A stretch of 64,000 nt of DNA, taken from the NCBI RefSeq assembly GCF_017743735.1, contig NZ_JAGHRO010000001.1, forward strand, positions 186,001-250,000. Reading direction: 5' to 3'. Origin of the DNA: Shimia sp. R9_2 (GTDB taxonomy: Bacteria; Pseudomonadota; Alphaproteobacteria; Rhodobacterales; Rhodobacteraceae). Positions 9,126 through 17,250 of this stretch are shown here, piece after piece (the stretch's first letter is position 1; every line of letters begins with the position of its first letter). The notes beneath the pieces were generated by a model, which saw only the letters and a list, made by a program, of their open reading frames with translations, had not been told where the DNA came from and did not search any database. The position numbers and the translations under genes were made by a program.

Positions 9126-9239
9126 GTGCGACCTAAATAGCCAAGCAGATTAGCCCGTTTCGGCGGAAAAAAGCGGAGCACGAAAGTCCGACCTCTTCCC
9201 CGCTCGACACATTCCTAAGGTTGCGCCTAAGCTGAAGGT

Positions 9240-9647
9240 ATGGATGAGGCGTTCAAAGATTTTTTGAAAGACATTTCCGTATCATTCCTTCAGGGAAATC
9301 TGCCGCTTTGGCGGTCCCGGCTGATCTTGCCCTTAACGATCACGACCAAAACTGAGCACACCATCCTGAGAACCGAAGAGGAAGTGGCCGAAAATTTCGG
9401 GATGTACCTGAAAGTAAGAGATGCCCTGTGTGTGGAAGTCGCCGACCGCATCCCGGTCATGCTGGAACATTCCCCGGACGGCACATGGGTTGGTACATTT
9501 CAAACGCGGTTGCTGCGCAATGAAGCGCTTATTGAAGAGCCTTATACGTCGACAGCGATCATGCAGATTGTCGAGGATCGCTTCCGCATGACCACTTACG
9601 TGAATGCACGTGGGCACAACGAATGGACAGAACACGCCGGCGTCTGA
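9240..9647 (+). CDS. Conserved hypothetical protein, possibly NTF2-like fold
   Basis: The 135-residue product has no signal peptide or membrane helix. Its pattern of an N-terminal helix (DEAFKDFLKDIS), a mid-region with regular charged helices and alternating strands towards the end is compatible with the SnoaL/NTF2-like alpha+beta barrel, but I do not recognise a motif. A frame of this length with good codon use and no overlapping gene is probably real. It follows the SDR gene after 114 bases, so it may have its own promoter. No function is proposed. Confidence 0.55.
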   Translation: MDEAFKDFLKDISVSFLQGNLPLWRSRLILPLTITTKTEHTILRTEEEVAENFGMYLKVRDALCVEVADRIPVMLEHSPDGTWVGTFQTRLLRNEALIEEPYTSTAIMQIVEDRFRMTTYVNARGHNEWTEHAGV

Positions 9648-9744
9648 TCCCATGCATGGCTTGCGCAGCCAGCTATGACCGCACAGCGGTCACTACAACT
9701 GCCTTAGCTTTTTAGAAGGGCTCTCCAATCAGTCGGTCGGAAAC

Positions 9745-10314
9745 TCACTCAGACAATCCGTTTGCCGCACCAAAATCCGAATAGCAGCTTCGGCTCCGCA
9801 GAGGTGCCAAAAGCGCCTCTCCGGCGTGTTTTGGATCAAGATAGTAGCTTGTGATCCCCGTGCCCTCCAAAACCCTGTTCATCATATTGAACAATCCGCA
9901 CACCTGAATGGCGTCAAACAGCGCAGCCTCCGACCAGCCCGCCTCATAGACCGCCTTTGCGTCAGCCTCCGTAGTCCGACTCGGGGCAAGTGTGAGCCCT
10001 TTGCAGAATGCCAGTATTGGCTTGAGCGCCTCATCAATTGGCGCCGTCTCCAAATCGTGCATCATGGCCTCAATCGCATCAACGCTCACGCCAAATGCCT
10101 TTGCATGGACCATATGCGCCCCATGGCAAAACGCGCAGGCATTCAAGCCAGACACATAGGCGGCAATCGTTTCGCGCTCCGCAATAGAGAGGCTGCTGTC
10201 TCCGCGCATCACCCGGTTTTGGTATTCGGCCAAAGGTGCCAGCTTGGACGGAAAGGCCTGATACACGGTGCCAAGCGTGGCATCATCAGGCAAAGATGGA
10301 AAAAGCCGTTTCAT
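9745..10314 (-). CDS. Peroxidase-related alkylhydroperoxidase/carboxymuconolactone decarboxylase-like protein
   Basis: AhpD-like proteins reduce peroxides through a CxxC pair. The 189-residue product from the ATG at 10314 has Cys60 and Cys63 followed by His67 (CAFCHGAH) in the correct helical context, preceded by an ERETIAAYVSGLN segment typical of the peroxidase-related subfamily. The open frame continues 25 codons upstream, but a strong Shine-Dalgarno (TTGGGAGG) sits eight bases before 10314, which decides the start. It lies just downstream of the alkB-like gene on the same strand, so both could belong to a damage-response unit. No AhpC partner is seen here. Confidence 0.75.
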   Translation of the reverse strand: MKRLFPSLPDDATLGTVYQAFPSKLAPLAEYQNRVMRGDSSLSIAERETIAAYVSGLNACAFCHGAHMVHAKAFGVSVDAIEAMMHDLETAPIDEALKPILAFCKGLTLAPSRTTEADAKAVYEAGWSEAALFDAIQVCGLFNMMNRVLEGTGITSYYLDPKHAGEALLAPLRSRSCYSDFGAANGLSE

Positions 10315-10398
10315 CGCAAAACCTCCCAACGCGCAACGTAACAAGGCCCTCAGTGTAGCATCGACACACCCACCGCCAAAGGAGGTCACCCGTTCAGC

Positions 10399-10995
10399 TC
10401 ACCCCTCAACAACCCGCAGTGTCACGTTGATCCGCCCGCCATCCGGCAAAAGTGATGAGCTGCCAAAGCGGATGCGGTCCACGCCGTGATAGGCCAACCT
10501 TGCCTCGCCCCCCATCACCACCAAATCCCCGGAGGTCAGCCAGACCGACTGGGTCTTGCCGCCACGCTCCGTGCCGCCCATGCGGAAAAGCCCGTCGTCC
10601 CCCAGCGAGATCGACAGCACCGGATAGCTGAAATCCACCTCGTCTTTGTCCTGATGCAGCCCCATGCGTGCGCCTTCGCCGTAGTAGTTGATCAGGCAGC
10701 AATCCGGCTGGCGGGTCAGCCCCGTGATGTCTTTCCAGAGGGTCAGAATGCGGTCGGGAATCGGCGGCCACTCCATGCCGTCCGGGTGCTGCGGCCCATA
10801 GCGGTATCCGCGCCGGTCGCTGATCCAGCCCACCCGTCCCGCGCTGGTCATTTTCACACTCATCGGCTTGCCCCAGCGAGTCACCGGCGCGCGCATCGGC
10901 GCAACCTGCGCAATGGCGCGCAAATCCTTAACAAAATCTAACTGCTCCGCCGCACTCAGATGGCTTTTGAACAGCTCGAAACCACCTATTTTCAT
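10399..10995 (-). CDS. alkB: AlkB-like 2-oxoglutarate/Fe(II)-dependent dioxygenase
   Basis: Members oxidatively demethylate 1-methyladenine and 3-methylcytosine in DNA or RNA. The iron ligands are visible: His and Asp in GLHQDKDE, and a distal His in LAYHGVDRI. The arginine in GRINVTLR that binds 2-oxoglutarate is also present. The length from the ATG at 10995 is about 198 residues, close to E. coli AlkB. An ATG at 11025 with AGG upstream is an alternative start. The frame reaches 11061, near the dnaK promoter, so the divergent transcripts start close together. A bacterial AlkB role in alkylation repair is likely, but substrate preference cannot be deduced. Confidence 0.85.
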   Translation of the reverse strand: MKIGGFELFKSHLSAAEQLDFVKDLRAIAQVAPMRAPVTRWGKPMSVKMTSAGRVGWISDRRGYRYGPQHPDGMEWPPIPDRILTLWKDITGLTRQPDCCLINYYGEGARMGLHQDKDEVDFSYPVLSISLGDDGLFRMGGTERGGKTQSVWLTSGDLVVMGGEARLAYHGVDRIRFGSSSLLPDGGRINVTLRVVEG

Positions 10996-11077
10996 GGCTT
11001 GTTCCAAATTCCCGGTCCCCATCGCAAAAAACACCTGAAAAATGTAGCCAAAGGACCACAATCCCTCAATTGAGATG

Positions 11078-11109
11078 CTTGCAGGCTTTTTTCTTGCTCC
11101 CTATATACG
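11078..11109 (+). promoter_or_regulatory. Heat-shock (RpoH-type) promoter of dnaK
   Basis: CTTG at 11078-11081 and CCTATATACG at 11100-11109 are separated by 18 bases. This fits the alphaproteobacterial sigma-32 pattern (CTTG, then CYTATNTNNG), with every defined position of the -10 matching. It lies about 110 bases before the dnaK ATG. Transcription would start near 11115. Confidence 0.65.
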
Positions 11110-11216
11110 CTGCGAAGCGCATTTTGGCTCAGTCGTCAGAATGTCCAATGGATCGAGGCTTGGATGCCACAAAGGGTCCGACCTTGAAATGTCGCCTTAA
11201 GTAGAAGGGATCAAAA

Positions 11217-13139
11217 ATGAGCAAAGTGATTGGTATCGATCTCGGTACAACGAACTCCTGTGTTGCCATCATGGATGGCTCCCAGCCAAAAGTGGTTGAA
11301 AACGCCGAAGGCGCGCGCACCACGCCGTCCATCGTTGCGTTGACAGATGACGAACGCCTCGTGGGCCAGCCGGCAAAACGCCAGGCCGTCACCAACCCGG
11401 AAAACACCATCTTTGGTGTGAAGCGTCTGATCGGTCGTCGTAAAGATGACGCAGCGCTGTCCAAAGACCTCAAAAACATGCCATTCTCCGTGATCAACGG
11501 TGGCAATGGCGACGCATGGGTCGAAGCCAAGGGTGAGAAATACTCCCCATCCCAGATCTCCGCTTTCATCCTCGGCAAGATGAAAGAGACCGCTGAGTCT
11601 TATCTCGGCGAAGACGTGACACAGGCTGTGATCACCGTGCCTGCGTACTTCAACGACGCACAGCGTCAGGCGACCAAAGACGCCGGTAAGATCGCGGGCC
11701 TCGAAGTGCTGCGCATCATCAACGAACCAACCGCGGCCGCGCTGGCCTATGGTCTGGACAAAGAAGACACCCAAACCATTGCCGTGTATGACCTCGGCGG
11801 CGGTACCTTCGACGTGACCATCCTGGAAATCGACGACGGCCTGTTTGAAGTGAAATCCACCAACGGTGACACCTTCCTCGGTGGTGAAGACTTCGACATG
11901 CGCATCGTGAACTACCTCGCGGATGAGTTCAAAAAAGAGCACAACGTCGACCTGACCAAAGACAAGATGGCGCTGCAGCGTCTGAAAGAAGCCGCAGAGA
12001 AAGCCAAGATCGAGCTGTCCTCGGCCAACCAGACCGAAATCAACCAGCCGTTCATCTCCATGGATCCGGCCACCGGCACCCCGCTGCACATGGTCATCAA
12101 ACTGACCCGTGCAAAGCTGGAAAGCCTGGTGAACGACCTGATCAAGGCCTCCATGAAGCCTTGTGCCGCCGCTCTGAAAGACGCAGGCCTGTCCGCAAAC
12201 GAGATCGACGAAGTGGTTCTCGTGGGTGGTATGACCCGTATGCCAAAAGTCATCGCAGAGGTGACCAAGTTCTTCGGCAAGGAGCCGCACAAAGGTGTGA
12301 ACCCTGACGAAGTTGTGGCCATGGGTGCTGCCATTCAGGCCGGTGTTCTGCAGGGCGACGTGAAAGACGTTGTTCTTCTGGACGTGACCCCGCTGTCCCT
12401 GGGCATCGAGACCCTCGGTGGCGTGTTCACCCGTCTGATCGACCGCAACACCACCATCCCGACCAAGAAGTCTCAGATCTTCTCCACAGCCGAAGACAAC
12501 CAGAACGCTGTGACGATCCGCGTCTTCCAAGGTGAGCGTGAGATGGCAGCGGACAACAAGATCCTCGGTCAGTTCAACCTCGAAGATATCCCACCGGCGC
12601 CACGCGGCATGCCGCAGATCGAAGTGACCTTCGACATCGACGCCAACGGCATCGTGTCTGTGGGCGCGTCCGACAAAGGCACCGGCAAAGAGCAGAAGAT
12701 CACCATCCAAGCCTCCGGTGGTCTGTCTGATGCGGACATCGAGAAGATGGTTCAGGACGCCGAAGAGAACGCCGAGGCCGACAAAGAGCGCCGCGAGCTG
12801 ATCGAAGCGCGCAACCAGGCGGAAAGCCTCGTGCACGACACCGAGAAGCAGGTGGCAGAGCATGGCGAGAAAGTGGACCCATCCACTGTGGAAGCCATCG
12901 AGCTGGCTGTGGCCGCGCTGAAAGACGATCTGGAAAAAGACGACATCACTGCTGAGAAGCTGAAGTCCGGCATCCAGAACGTGATGGAAGTGGCGATGCG
13001 TCTGGGCGAAGCGATCTACAAAGCCAACCAGGACGATGCAGGCGCTGCTGACATGCCTGACATGGACGACGCTGGTCCGGCAGCTGACGATGACATCGTT
13101 GACGCCGACTTCGAAGATCTGGACGACAACAAGCGCTGA
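11217..13139 (+). CDS. dnaK: Molecular chaperone DnaK (Hsp70)
   Basis: DnaK is the ATP-dependent Hsp70 that binds exposed hydrophobic peptides with DnaJ and GrpE in the cytoplasm. The 640-residue product has [14 protein letters not shown] at the N-terminus, [17 protein letters not shown] and [14 protein letters not shown] in the ATPase domain, then the [14 protein letters not shown] substrate-domain linker. It ends in an acidic tail. The length is standard. It is followed by a terminator-like hairpin and dnaJ, and preceded by a heat-shock promoter. Its codon use is strongly biased, as expected for an abundant protein. A very long frame on the opposite strand is a coding shadow. Confidence 0.99.
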   Translation: MSKVIGIDLGTTNSCVAIMDGSQPKVVENAEGARTTPSIVALTDDERLVGQPAKRQAVTNPENTIFGVKRLIGRRKDDAALSKDLKNMPFSVINGGNGDAWVEAKGEKYSPSQISAFILGKMKETAESYLGEDVTQAVITVPAYFNDAQRQATKDAGKIAGLEVLRIINEPTAAALAYGLDKEDTQTIAVYDLGGGTFDVTILEIDDGLFEVKSTNGDTFLGGEDFDMRIVNYLADEFKKEHNVDLTKDKMALQRLKEAAEKAKIELSSANQTEINQPFISMDPATGTPLHMVIKLTRAKLESLVNDLIKASMKPCAAALKDAGLSANEIDEVVLVGGMTRMPKVIAEVTKFFGKEPHKGVNPDEVVAMGAAIQAGVLQGDVKDVVLLDVTPLSLGIETLGGVFTRLIDRNTTIPTKKSQIFSTAEDNQNAVTIRVFQGEREMAADNKILGQFNLEDIPPAPRGMPQIEVTFDIDANGIVSVGASDKGTGKEQKITIQASGGLSDADIEKMVQDAEENAEADKERRELIEARNQAESLVHDTEKQVAEHGEKVDPSTVEAIELAVAALKDDLEKDDITAEKLKSGIQNVMEVAMRLGEAIYKANQDDAGAADMPDMDDAGPAADDDIVDADFEDLDDNKR

Positions 13140-13165
13140 TCCTAGCGCTCCCGGACATGAAAATC

Positions 13166-13197
13166 GGGCCGGTCCGATCTCCGGACTGGCCCTTTTC
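13166..13197 (+). terminator. Intercistronic terminator/attenuator between dnaK and dnaJ
   Basis: GGGCCGGTCCG (13166-13176) pairs, with one G-U, with CGGACTGGCCC (13182-13192), followed by TTTT. Because dnaJ starts only 23 bases later and has no obvious promoter of its own, the hairpin probably reduces rather than ends transcription. That would give more dnaK than dnaJ mRNA. Confidence 0.7.
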
Positions 13198-13219
13198 ATT
13201 CCGACCAAAGGAGTAACCC

Positions 13220-14371
13220 ATGGCAAAACGTGACTTCTACGAGGTGCTTGGCGTCAGCAAAGGGGCTTCGGCGGACGAAATCAAAAAAGCCTACCGTAGG
13301 AAAGCCAAAGAGCTGCACCCGGACCGCAACAAGGACAATCCTGAGGCGGAAGGACAGTTCAAAGAGGCCAACGAAGCCTACGAAATCCTCAAAGACGCAG
13401 AGAAGAAAGCCGCTTATGACCGCTTTGGTCACGCTGCCTTCGAAGGTGGCATGGGTGGTGGCGGAGGCCGTGGCGGCCATCCGGGCCAGGGTGATTTTGC
13501 CTCAGCCTTCTCTGATGTGTTTGACGACCTCTTTGGCGACTTCATGGGCGGCGGTGGCCGTGGTGGCGGCGGGCGTCAGCGCGCCTCCCGTGGTGCCGAC
13601 CTGCGCTACAACCTGCGTGTGACCCTTGAGGAAGCCTACTCCGGCCTTCAGAAAACCATCAACGTCCCGGCCTCCGTGTCCTGTGAGAAATGCTCAGGCT
13701 CCGGTGCAGAGGGCGGCGCTGAGCCGACCACCTGCCCGACCTGCTCCGGCATGGGCAAAGTGCGCGCACAGCAGGGCTTTTTCACGGTGGAACGCACCTG
13801 TCCGACCTGTTCGGGCCTCGGTCAGATCATCAAGAACCCCTGTAAGGGCTGCCACGGTCAGGGCCGCGTCGAGAAAGACCGCGCGCTGTCTGTGAACATC
13901 CCCGCAGGCGTGGAAACCGGCACCCGCATCCGCCTCGCTGGCGAAGGCGAAGCCGGCATGCGCGGTGGCCCCGCAGGCGACCTCTACATCTTCATCGAGG
14001 TGGCGCAGCACAAGATCTTTGAGCGTGACGGTGTGAACCTCTACTGCCGCGTCCCGGTCTCCATGTCCGCCGCCGCCCTTGGCGGAGACATCGAAGTGCC
14101 AACCATCGACGGCGGCCGCTCCCGCGTGAAGATCCCATCCGGCTCGCAATCGGGCCGCCAGATGCGCCTGCGCGCCAAGGGCATGCCTGCCCTGCGCGGC
14201 GGCGGCACCGGCGACATGATGATCGAACTGGCGGTGGAAACCCCGGTGAACCTCACCAGCCGCCAGAAAGAGCTTCTGCGCGAGTTCGAAGAGCTGTCGG
14301 AGGAAAACAACCCCGAAAGCAGCAGCTTCTTCAGCTCCGTGAAGAGCTTCTGGGACAGCATGAAGGGGTGA
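13220..14371 (+). CDS. dnaJ: Co-chaperone DnaJ
   Basis: DnaJ stimulates DnaK ATPase and delivers substrates. The 383-residue product has an N-terminal J domain with the HPD motif (LHPDRN), then a Gly-rich linker. Four zinc-binding repeats follow ([32 protein letters not shown]), then the C-terminal substrate-binding domains. It is a full-length type I DnaJ. GGAG ten bases before the ATG is the ribosome binding site. It is downstream of dnaK on the same strand and ends before a palindrome-rich gap with a strong terminator. Confidence 0.98.
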   Translation: MAKRDFYEVLGVSKGASADEIKKAYRRKAKELHPDRNKDNPEAEGQFKEANEAYEILKDAEKKAAYDRFGHAAFEGGMGGGGGRGGHPGQGDFASAFSDVFDDLFGDFMGGGGRGGGGRQRASRGADLRYNLRVTLEEAYSGLQKTINVPASVSCEKCSGSGAEGGAEPTTCPTCSGMGKVRAQQGFFTVERTCPTCSGLGQIIKNPCKGCHGQGRVEKDRALSVNIPAGVETGTRIRLAGEGEAGMRGGPAGDLYIFIEVAQHKIFERDGVNLYCRVPVSMSAAALGGDIEVPTIDGGRSRVKIPSGSQSGRQMRLRAKGMPALRGGGTGDMMIELAVETPVNLTSRQKELLREFEELSEENNPESSSFFSSVKSFWDSMKG

Positions 14372-14382
14372 GCGGCGAATGA

Positions 14383-14421
14383 GAATTGCTCCAGTGGAGC
14401 AATTCCGCCGCGAACGGGCGG
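14383..14421. repeat. Tandem hairpins, candidate repetitive extragenic palindrome
   Basis: GAATTGCTCC and GGAGCAATTC (14383-14405) form a perfect 10-bp stem with a 3-base loop. A second small stem (CCGCC/GGCGG, 14407-14421) follows at once. There is no U-tract. Paired palindromes of this kind just after a stop codon resemble REP-like elements. Whether the element recurs in the genome cannot be seen from one window. Confidence 0.5.
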
Positions 14422-14452
14422 AGCCCTAAGCCTGCCAACCAACAAACGTAAG

Positions 14453-14485
14453 AAAGCTCCCGAGGGTCTCTTCGGGAGCTTTTTC
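14453..14485 (+). terminator. Rho-independent terminator of dnaK-dnaJ
   Basis: AAAGCTCCCGA (14453-14463) pairs with TCGGGAGCTTT (14472-14482), and the stem runs into a TTTTT tract. Stem, loop and U-tract are all present, so this is a textbook intrinsic terminator about 80 bases after dnaJ. Confidence 0.88.
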
Positions 14486-14568
14486 GTTGCTGCAAGAGGC
14501 CCATGGCGGCTCCCGCAAAAATGTGTTGAGCACCCAACAAATCTACAACGGCTGTATCCGGTCACCTA

Positions 14569-14631
14569 GACCAGCCCACGACCCTGGGTGGGGGTGAAGC
14601 CCCCTCCCTTGGGGAGGGTCGGGGGCTGGTC
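14569..14631. repeat. Long imperfect inverted repeat of 17-bp arms
   Basis: The arm at 14569-14585 matches the reverse complement of 14615-14631 at 16 of 17 positions. The 29-base centre is itself rich in G and C runs (GGGGGTGAAGCCCCC, CTCCCTTGGGGAG) and can form alternative hairpins. It looks like a mobile palindromic element or a structured RNA rather than a simple terminator, since no U-tract follows. Confidence 0.5.
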
Positions 14632-14714
14632 GGCTTCGCCTCCTGCGCACTGTTGGAGACCGCACGAGCTAGACTTTGCGAGAGGTACGCTTGATGTGAC
14701 GTGACCTGCCGATT

Positions 14715-15245
14715 CTATCGGTTCTCGAATTGGCGAAGCAAACTAGAAACAACCGCAAATTCAGAATCCTCTAAACCGGGTTGATCAACACAGTTTTCCA
14801 GCTCTTTGAGGATGAAATAGTCACTGGCCGTGGTGATCTTCCCTCTCTTGAGAACCTTTCTTATCGTCTTGCTGACCAGTCCCGCTTCAGATTGGAACTC
14901 AAAGCCAGCCTCATTTCGAAAATCCTCTAGGAACTGACGGATATCGGACGAAAGGTCCTCACCGCCCGTATACATCCTGTAGCACAGGTCAAGATACGTG
15001 TGAGAATACCACTGCTGTACGACTTGAAGGATATGACTGTACTGCCCTGCTGCAGCGTCAAAATCCCTAATGAAAGAAGCACTGGGTAAAACGATTTCAT
15101 TCAGATCTTCTTGCTGAACATGTCCGCGCGCGCGTTTGATCCCCGAAATCCTCCAGGCGCGATAGAATTCCAGCCCCTTTAGCAACCGAAGAAGTTCGCG
15201 TCTGGCTGCATCTCTCTTTGTGTCCTGAGGCACGCTTTCTCCCAT
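14715..15245 (-). CDS. Hypothetical protein, unknown function
   Basis: I do not recognise this protein. From the ATG at 15245 it has 176 residues, no signal peptide and no membrane segment. It is mostly predicted helix, rich in aromatic residues (WYSHTYLDLCYRMY) and in Arg/Lys/Glu. Its codon use is less GC-biased than that of the neighbours, and it lies beside a palindrome-rich gap, both compatible with recent acquisition. The start at 15245 is chosen over the frame's first start because MGES follows a plausible GGCTGGGCC region and the upstream extension is only six residues. It could be an accessory or defence-island remnant, but nothing shows that. Confidence 0.55.
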   Translation of the reverse strand: MGESVPQDTKRDAARRELLRLLKGLEFYRAWRISGIKRARGHVQQEDLNEIVLPSASFIRDFDAAAGQYSHILQVVQQWYSHTYLDLCYRMYTGGEDLSSDIRQFLEDFRNEAGFEFQSEAGLVSKTIRKVLKRGKITTASDYFILKELENCVDQPGLEDSEFAVVSSLLRQFENR

Positions 15246-15315
15246 GGCCCAGCCAACCTTCAACTACTCCGCAGCACTAAAACGATCCGGCTCGAGGCTG
15301 CTGTTCCAAAAAATT

Positions 15316-16191
15316 TCAGAACTCAGCCCCCTCCAAATGCCCCAACACCGCCGCCAGAACCTCCTCCGGCTGCTCCTCAATCAGGAAATGCCCCGCTTCA
15401 ACGCCCTTTCCCACGGCATTGGGGAACCACGTCTGCCAGCACTCCAGCGGGTCCACGTGATGGGCGATCACCCCCTTGGTGCCCCAGAGCACCAGACAGG
15501 GCATCTCAAACTGTCGCCCCTCATCCGCGCGGTCATGCTCCAGATCCACACTGGCCCCGGCCGCATAGTCCCCGCACCAGGCGTCCACCACGCTGGGTCT
15601 GCGCGCCGCCACCTCATAGGCCGCCAGAGCCGCTGGGTGAAACATCTCCAAACTGCCTGACAGCCCGACCAGCGCGGAATGCAGATAGAGCACCGGATCG
15701 CTTTTGATCAGCGCCTGCGGCATACCGCCGGGCTGCGCCAGAAAGGTCCAGTGGTAGTAGCGCTTGGCCAGCCAGTCATCCATCGTGCGCCACACATCAA
15801 GCGTGGGCAAAATGTCCATCAAAGCGATGGACTGCACCGCCTCCGGATAATCCAGCACCATGCGATGCGCTGTGCGGGCGCCACGGTCATGGGACACCAC
15901 ATGAAACCGCTCATGCCCCAGCGCGCGCATCACCGCGACCTGATCCTGCGCCATCGCCCGAAACGTGAAATCCGCGTCATGTGCCACAGAATCACCATAG
16001 CCGCGCAGATCCGGCGCGATCACGCGATACCGCACTGCCAGCTGTTCGGCGATGCCGTGCCACATCACATGGGTTTCCGGAAACCCGTGCAACAACAGAA
16101 GCGGCGTGCCTGCCCCGCCCACACGCAGATGAATGCACGCATTGGGCAGGTCAATCTCTTGTGTCTCAAAGCCGGAAAACACGCCGCTCAC
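15316..16191 (-). CDS. Alpha/beta hydrolase, fluoroacetate/haloacetate dehalogenase-like
   Basis: The 291-residue product has an Asp nucleophile (Asp102 in VVSHDRGARTAHR), as in haloacetate dehalogenases and epoxide hydrolases. The residues known to form the fluoroacetate dehalogenase site all have counterparts. These are Asp102, Arg103 and Arg106 for nucleophile and carboxylate binding, Asp126 and His268 for the relay, and His147, Trp148 and Tyr209 for the halide pocket. Oxyanion-hole residues are in HGFPETHVMW. It would hydrolyse a halogenated short carboxylic acid to glycolate plus halide, or a related ester. It is a lone gene, 23 bases before the binding-protein gene on the same strand. 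The family is firm; the dehalogenase activity is inferred. Confidence 0.8.
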   Translation of the reverse strand: MSGVFSGFETQEIDLPNACIHLRVGGAGTPLLLLHGFPETHVMWHGIAEQLAVRYRVIAPDLRGYGDSVAHDADFTFRAMAQDQVAVMRALGHERFHVVSHDRGARTAHRMVLDYPEAVQSIALMDILPTLDVWRTMDDWLAKRYYHWTFLAQPGGMPQALIKSDPVLYLHSALVGLSGSLEMFHPAALAAYEVAARRPSVVDAWCGDYAAGASVDLEHDRADEGRQFEMPCLVLWGTKGVIAHHVDPLECWQTWFPNAVGKGVEAGHFLIEEQPEEVLAAVLGHLEGAEF

Positions 16192-16214
16192 GCCTCTTTT
16201 CTAGTGCAACCGTC

Positions 16215-17054
16215 TCACCGTGGGAGCGGCGCCATGGTGAACATCGCGCGCAGGAAATCTCCCGGCTGAATGCCCGGCAGCGTCGCTTCAAAGACCTTCT
16301 GCATCACCCCGCGCGCATACATTTCAGACAGCAGGCCATCCACCAACAGGCGGAAATCCGTGTCGCCGCGCGCCATGGCCAGCCCGTGCTGCTCCACCGT
16401 CAGGATCGCATTGCTGAGCTTGAGATTGCCGCGATCTTCGCTGCTCAGCCACAGTGCTGCGAGAATCGACTGGTCCGCAAAATAGGCATCCAGCTCGCCA
16501 TTCTCCAACGCCTCCATCGCCGCATCATGATCGGCAAAGCGCACCACCTCGGCAAACAGCCCTGCTCCAGTCAGCGTGTTGGTGAGCGCGGTCTCGGTGG
16601 TGGTGTCACGCCGCACACCCAGTTTCTTGCCCGCCAGATCCGCAAAATTGTCAGAGCCGTTCAGGGGCAGAAGGATCGACGTGCCATCGGCAAAAACCGG
16701 AATGGAAAAATCCACGATCTCGCGCCGTGACAAGGTGATGGTGGCGGCCCCGCACAGCAGGTCAATCTCGCCTGCGGCCACTTTCTCAAACCGGTCCTGC
16801 GCGCCGACCGGGACAAATTCCACATCCAGATTGGGGATCTTAATCGTGTTCAGAATGCCCTGTGCCAGTTCGGCACACACCAGCGGGGTGTAGCCGCTCG
16901 GATTGCCGTCTTCGGCTTGAAAGGACAGCGGCGCGGCATCCACGCGATAGCCCAGTTTGAGCTGCCCGGTTTCCTTTATCCGTTCGATGGTCTGCGCGCT
17001 GGCAGCCCCCGCCAAAAGGGCAGTGGCCATAACAAGGCTCAAAAAGGATTTCAT
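16215..17054 (-). CDS. Amino-acid ABC transporter substrate-binding protein, family 3 (orphan)
   Basis: The 279-residue product from the ATG at 17054 has an N-terminal signal peptide (ending near ASAQT). The SBP_bac_3 fold shows GQLKLGYRVDAAPLSF, DLLCGAATITLSRRE and GKKLGVRRDTTTE, characteristic of polar amino-acid binding proteins. AGGATA seven bases upstream supports this start over the frame's 22-codon extension. No permease or ATPase gene is adjacent; the neighbours are a hydrolase and radC. It may feed a transporter encoded elsewhere or act as a periplasmic enzyme such as a cyclohexadienyl dehydratase-like protein. The binding specificity is not readable. Confidence 0.82.
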   Translation of the reverse strand: MKSFLSLVMATALLAGAASAQTIERIKETGQLKLGYRVDAAPLSFQAEDGNPSGYTPLVCAELAQGILNTIKIPNLDVEFVPVGAQDRFEKVAAGEIDLLCGAATITLSRREIVDFSIPVFADGTSILLPLNGSDNFADLAGKKLGVRRDTTTETALTNTLTGAGLFAEVVRFADHDAAMEALENGELDAYFADQSILAALWLSSEDRGNLKLSNAILTVEQHGLAMARGDTDFRLLVDGLLSEMYARGVMQKVFEATLPGIQPGDFLRAMFTMAPLPR

Positions 17055-17212
17055 GGGGTATCCTGTCTCAAAAATAATTCGTGTTGGCGTTACCTTTCCA
17101 GCTTCCGGGAAGGGCCACAAGCGCGATTTCCGCGCACAAAGGTTAACGAAATTGGCACCGTCGCGTTACAGCCGCGATACCGACGTGCGATTTTGCAGAA
17201 ATCTGACCTTTG

Positions 17213-17227
17213 TTAACCTTTGATTTA
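17213..17227 (+). promoter_or_regulatory. Possible CtrA-like box upstream of radC
   Basis: TTAA (17213-17216), seven bases, then TTTA (17224-17227) matches seven of eight positions of the alphaproteobacterial CtrA pattern TTAA-N7-TTAA. It lies just upstream of radC. GTTAAC also occurs at 17243-17248. Short AT-rich matches are easily found by chance, so this is only a lead. Confidence 0.22.
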
Positions 17228-17250
17228 CCATCTTTGGAGATTGTTAACCC

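Larger units (their letters stand above)
14372..14714. other. Gene-free palindromic region after dnaJ
   Basis: This 343-base stretch has no credible gene. It contains, in order, two adjacent hairpins (14383-14421), the dnaJ terminator (14453-14485), and a long imperfect inverted repeat (14569-14631). The density of secondary structure is far above that of the other intergenic gaps in the window. Confidence 0.7.

Noticed and set aside
11211-13226. 671-codon minus-strand frame opposite dnaK
   Set aside because: Antisense frames to dnaK are a known artefact of strong codon bias and have been misannotated as NAD-specific glutamate dehydrogenase. The plus strand encodes an unmistakable DnaK.
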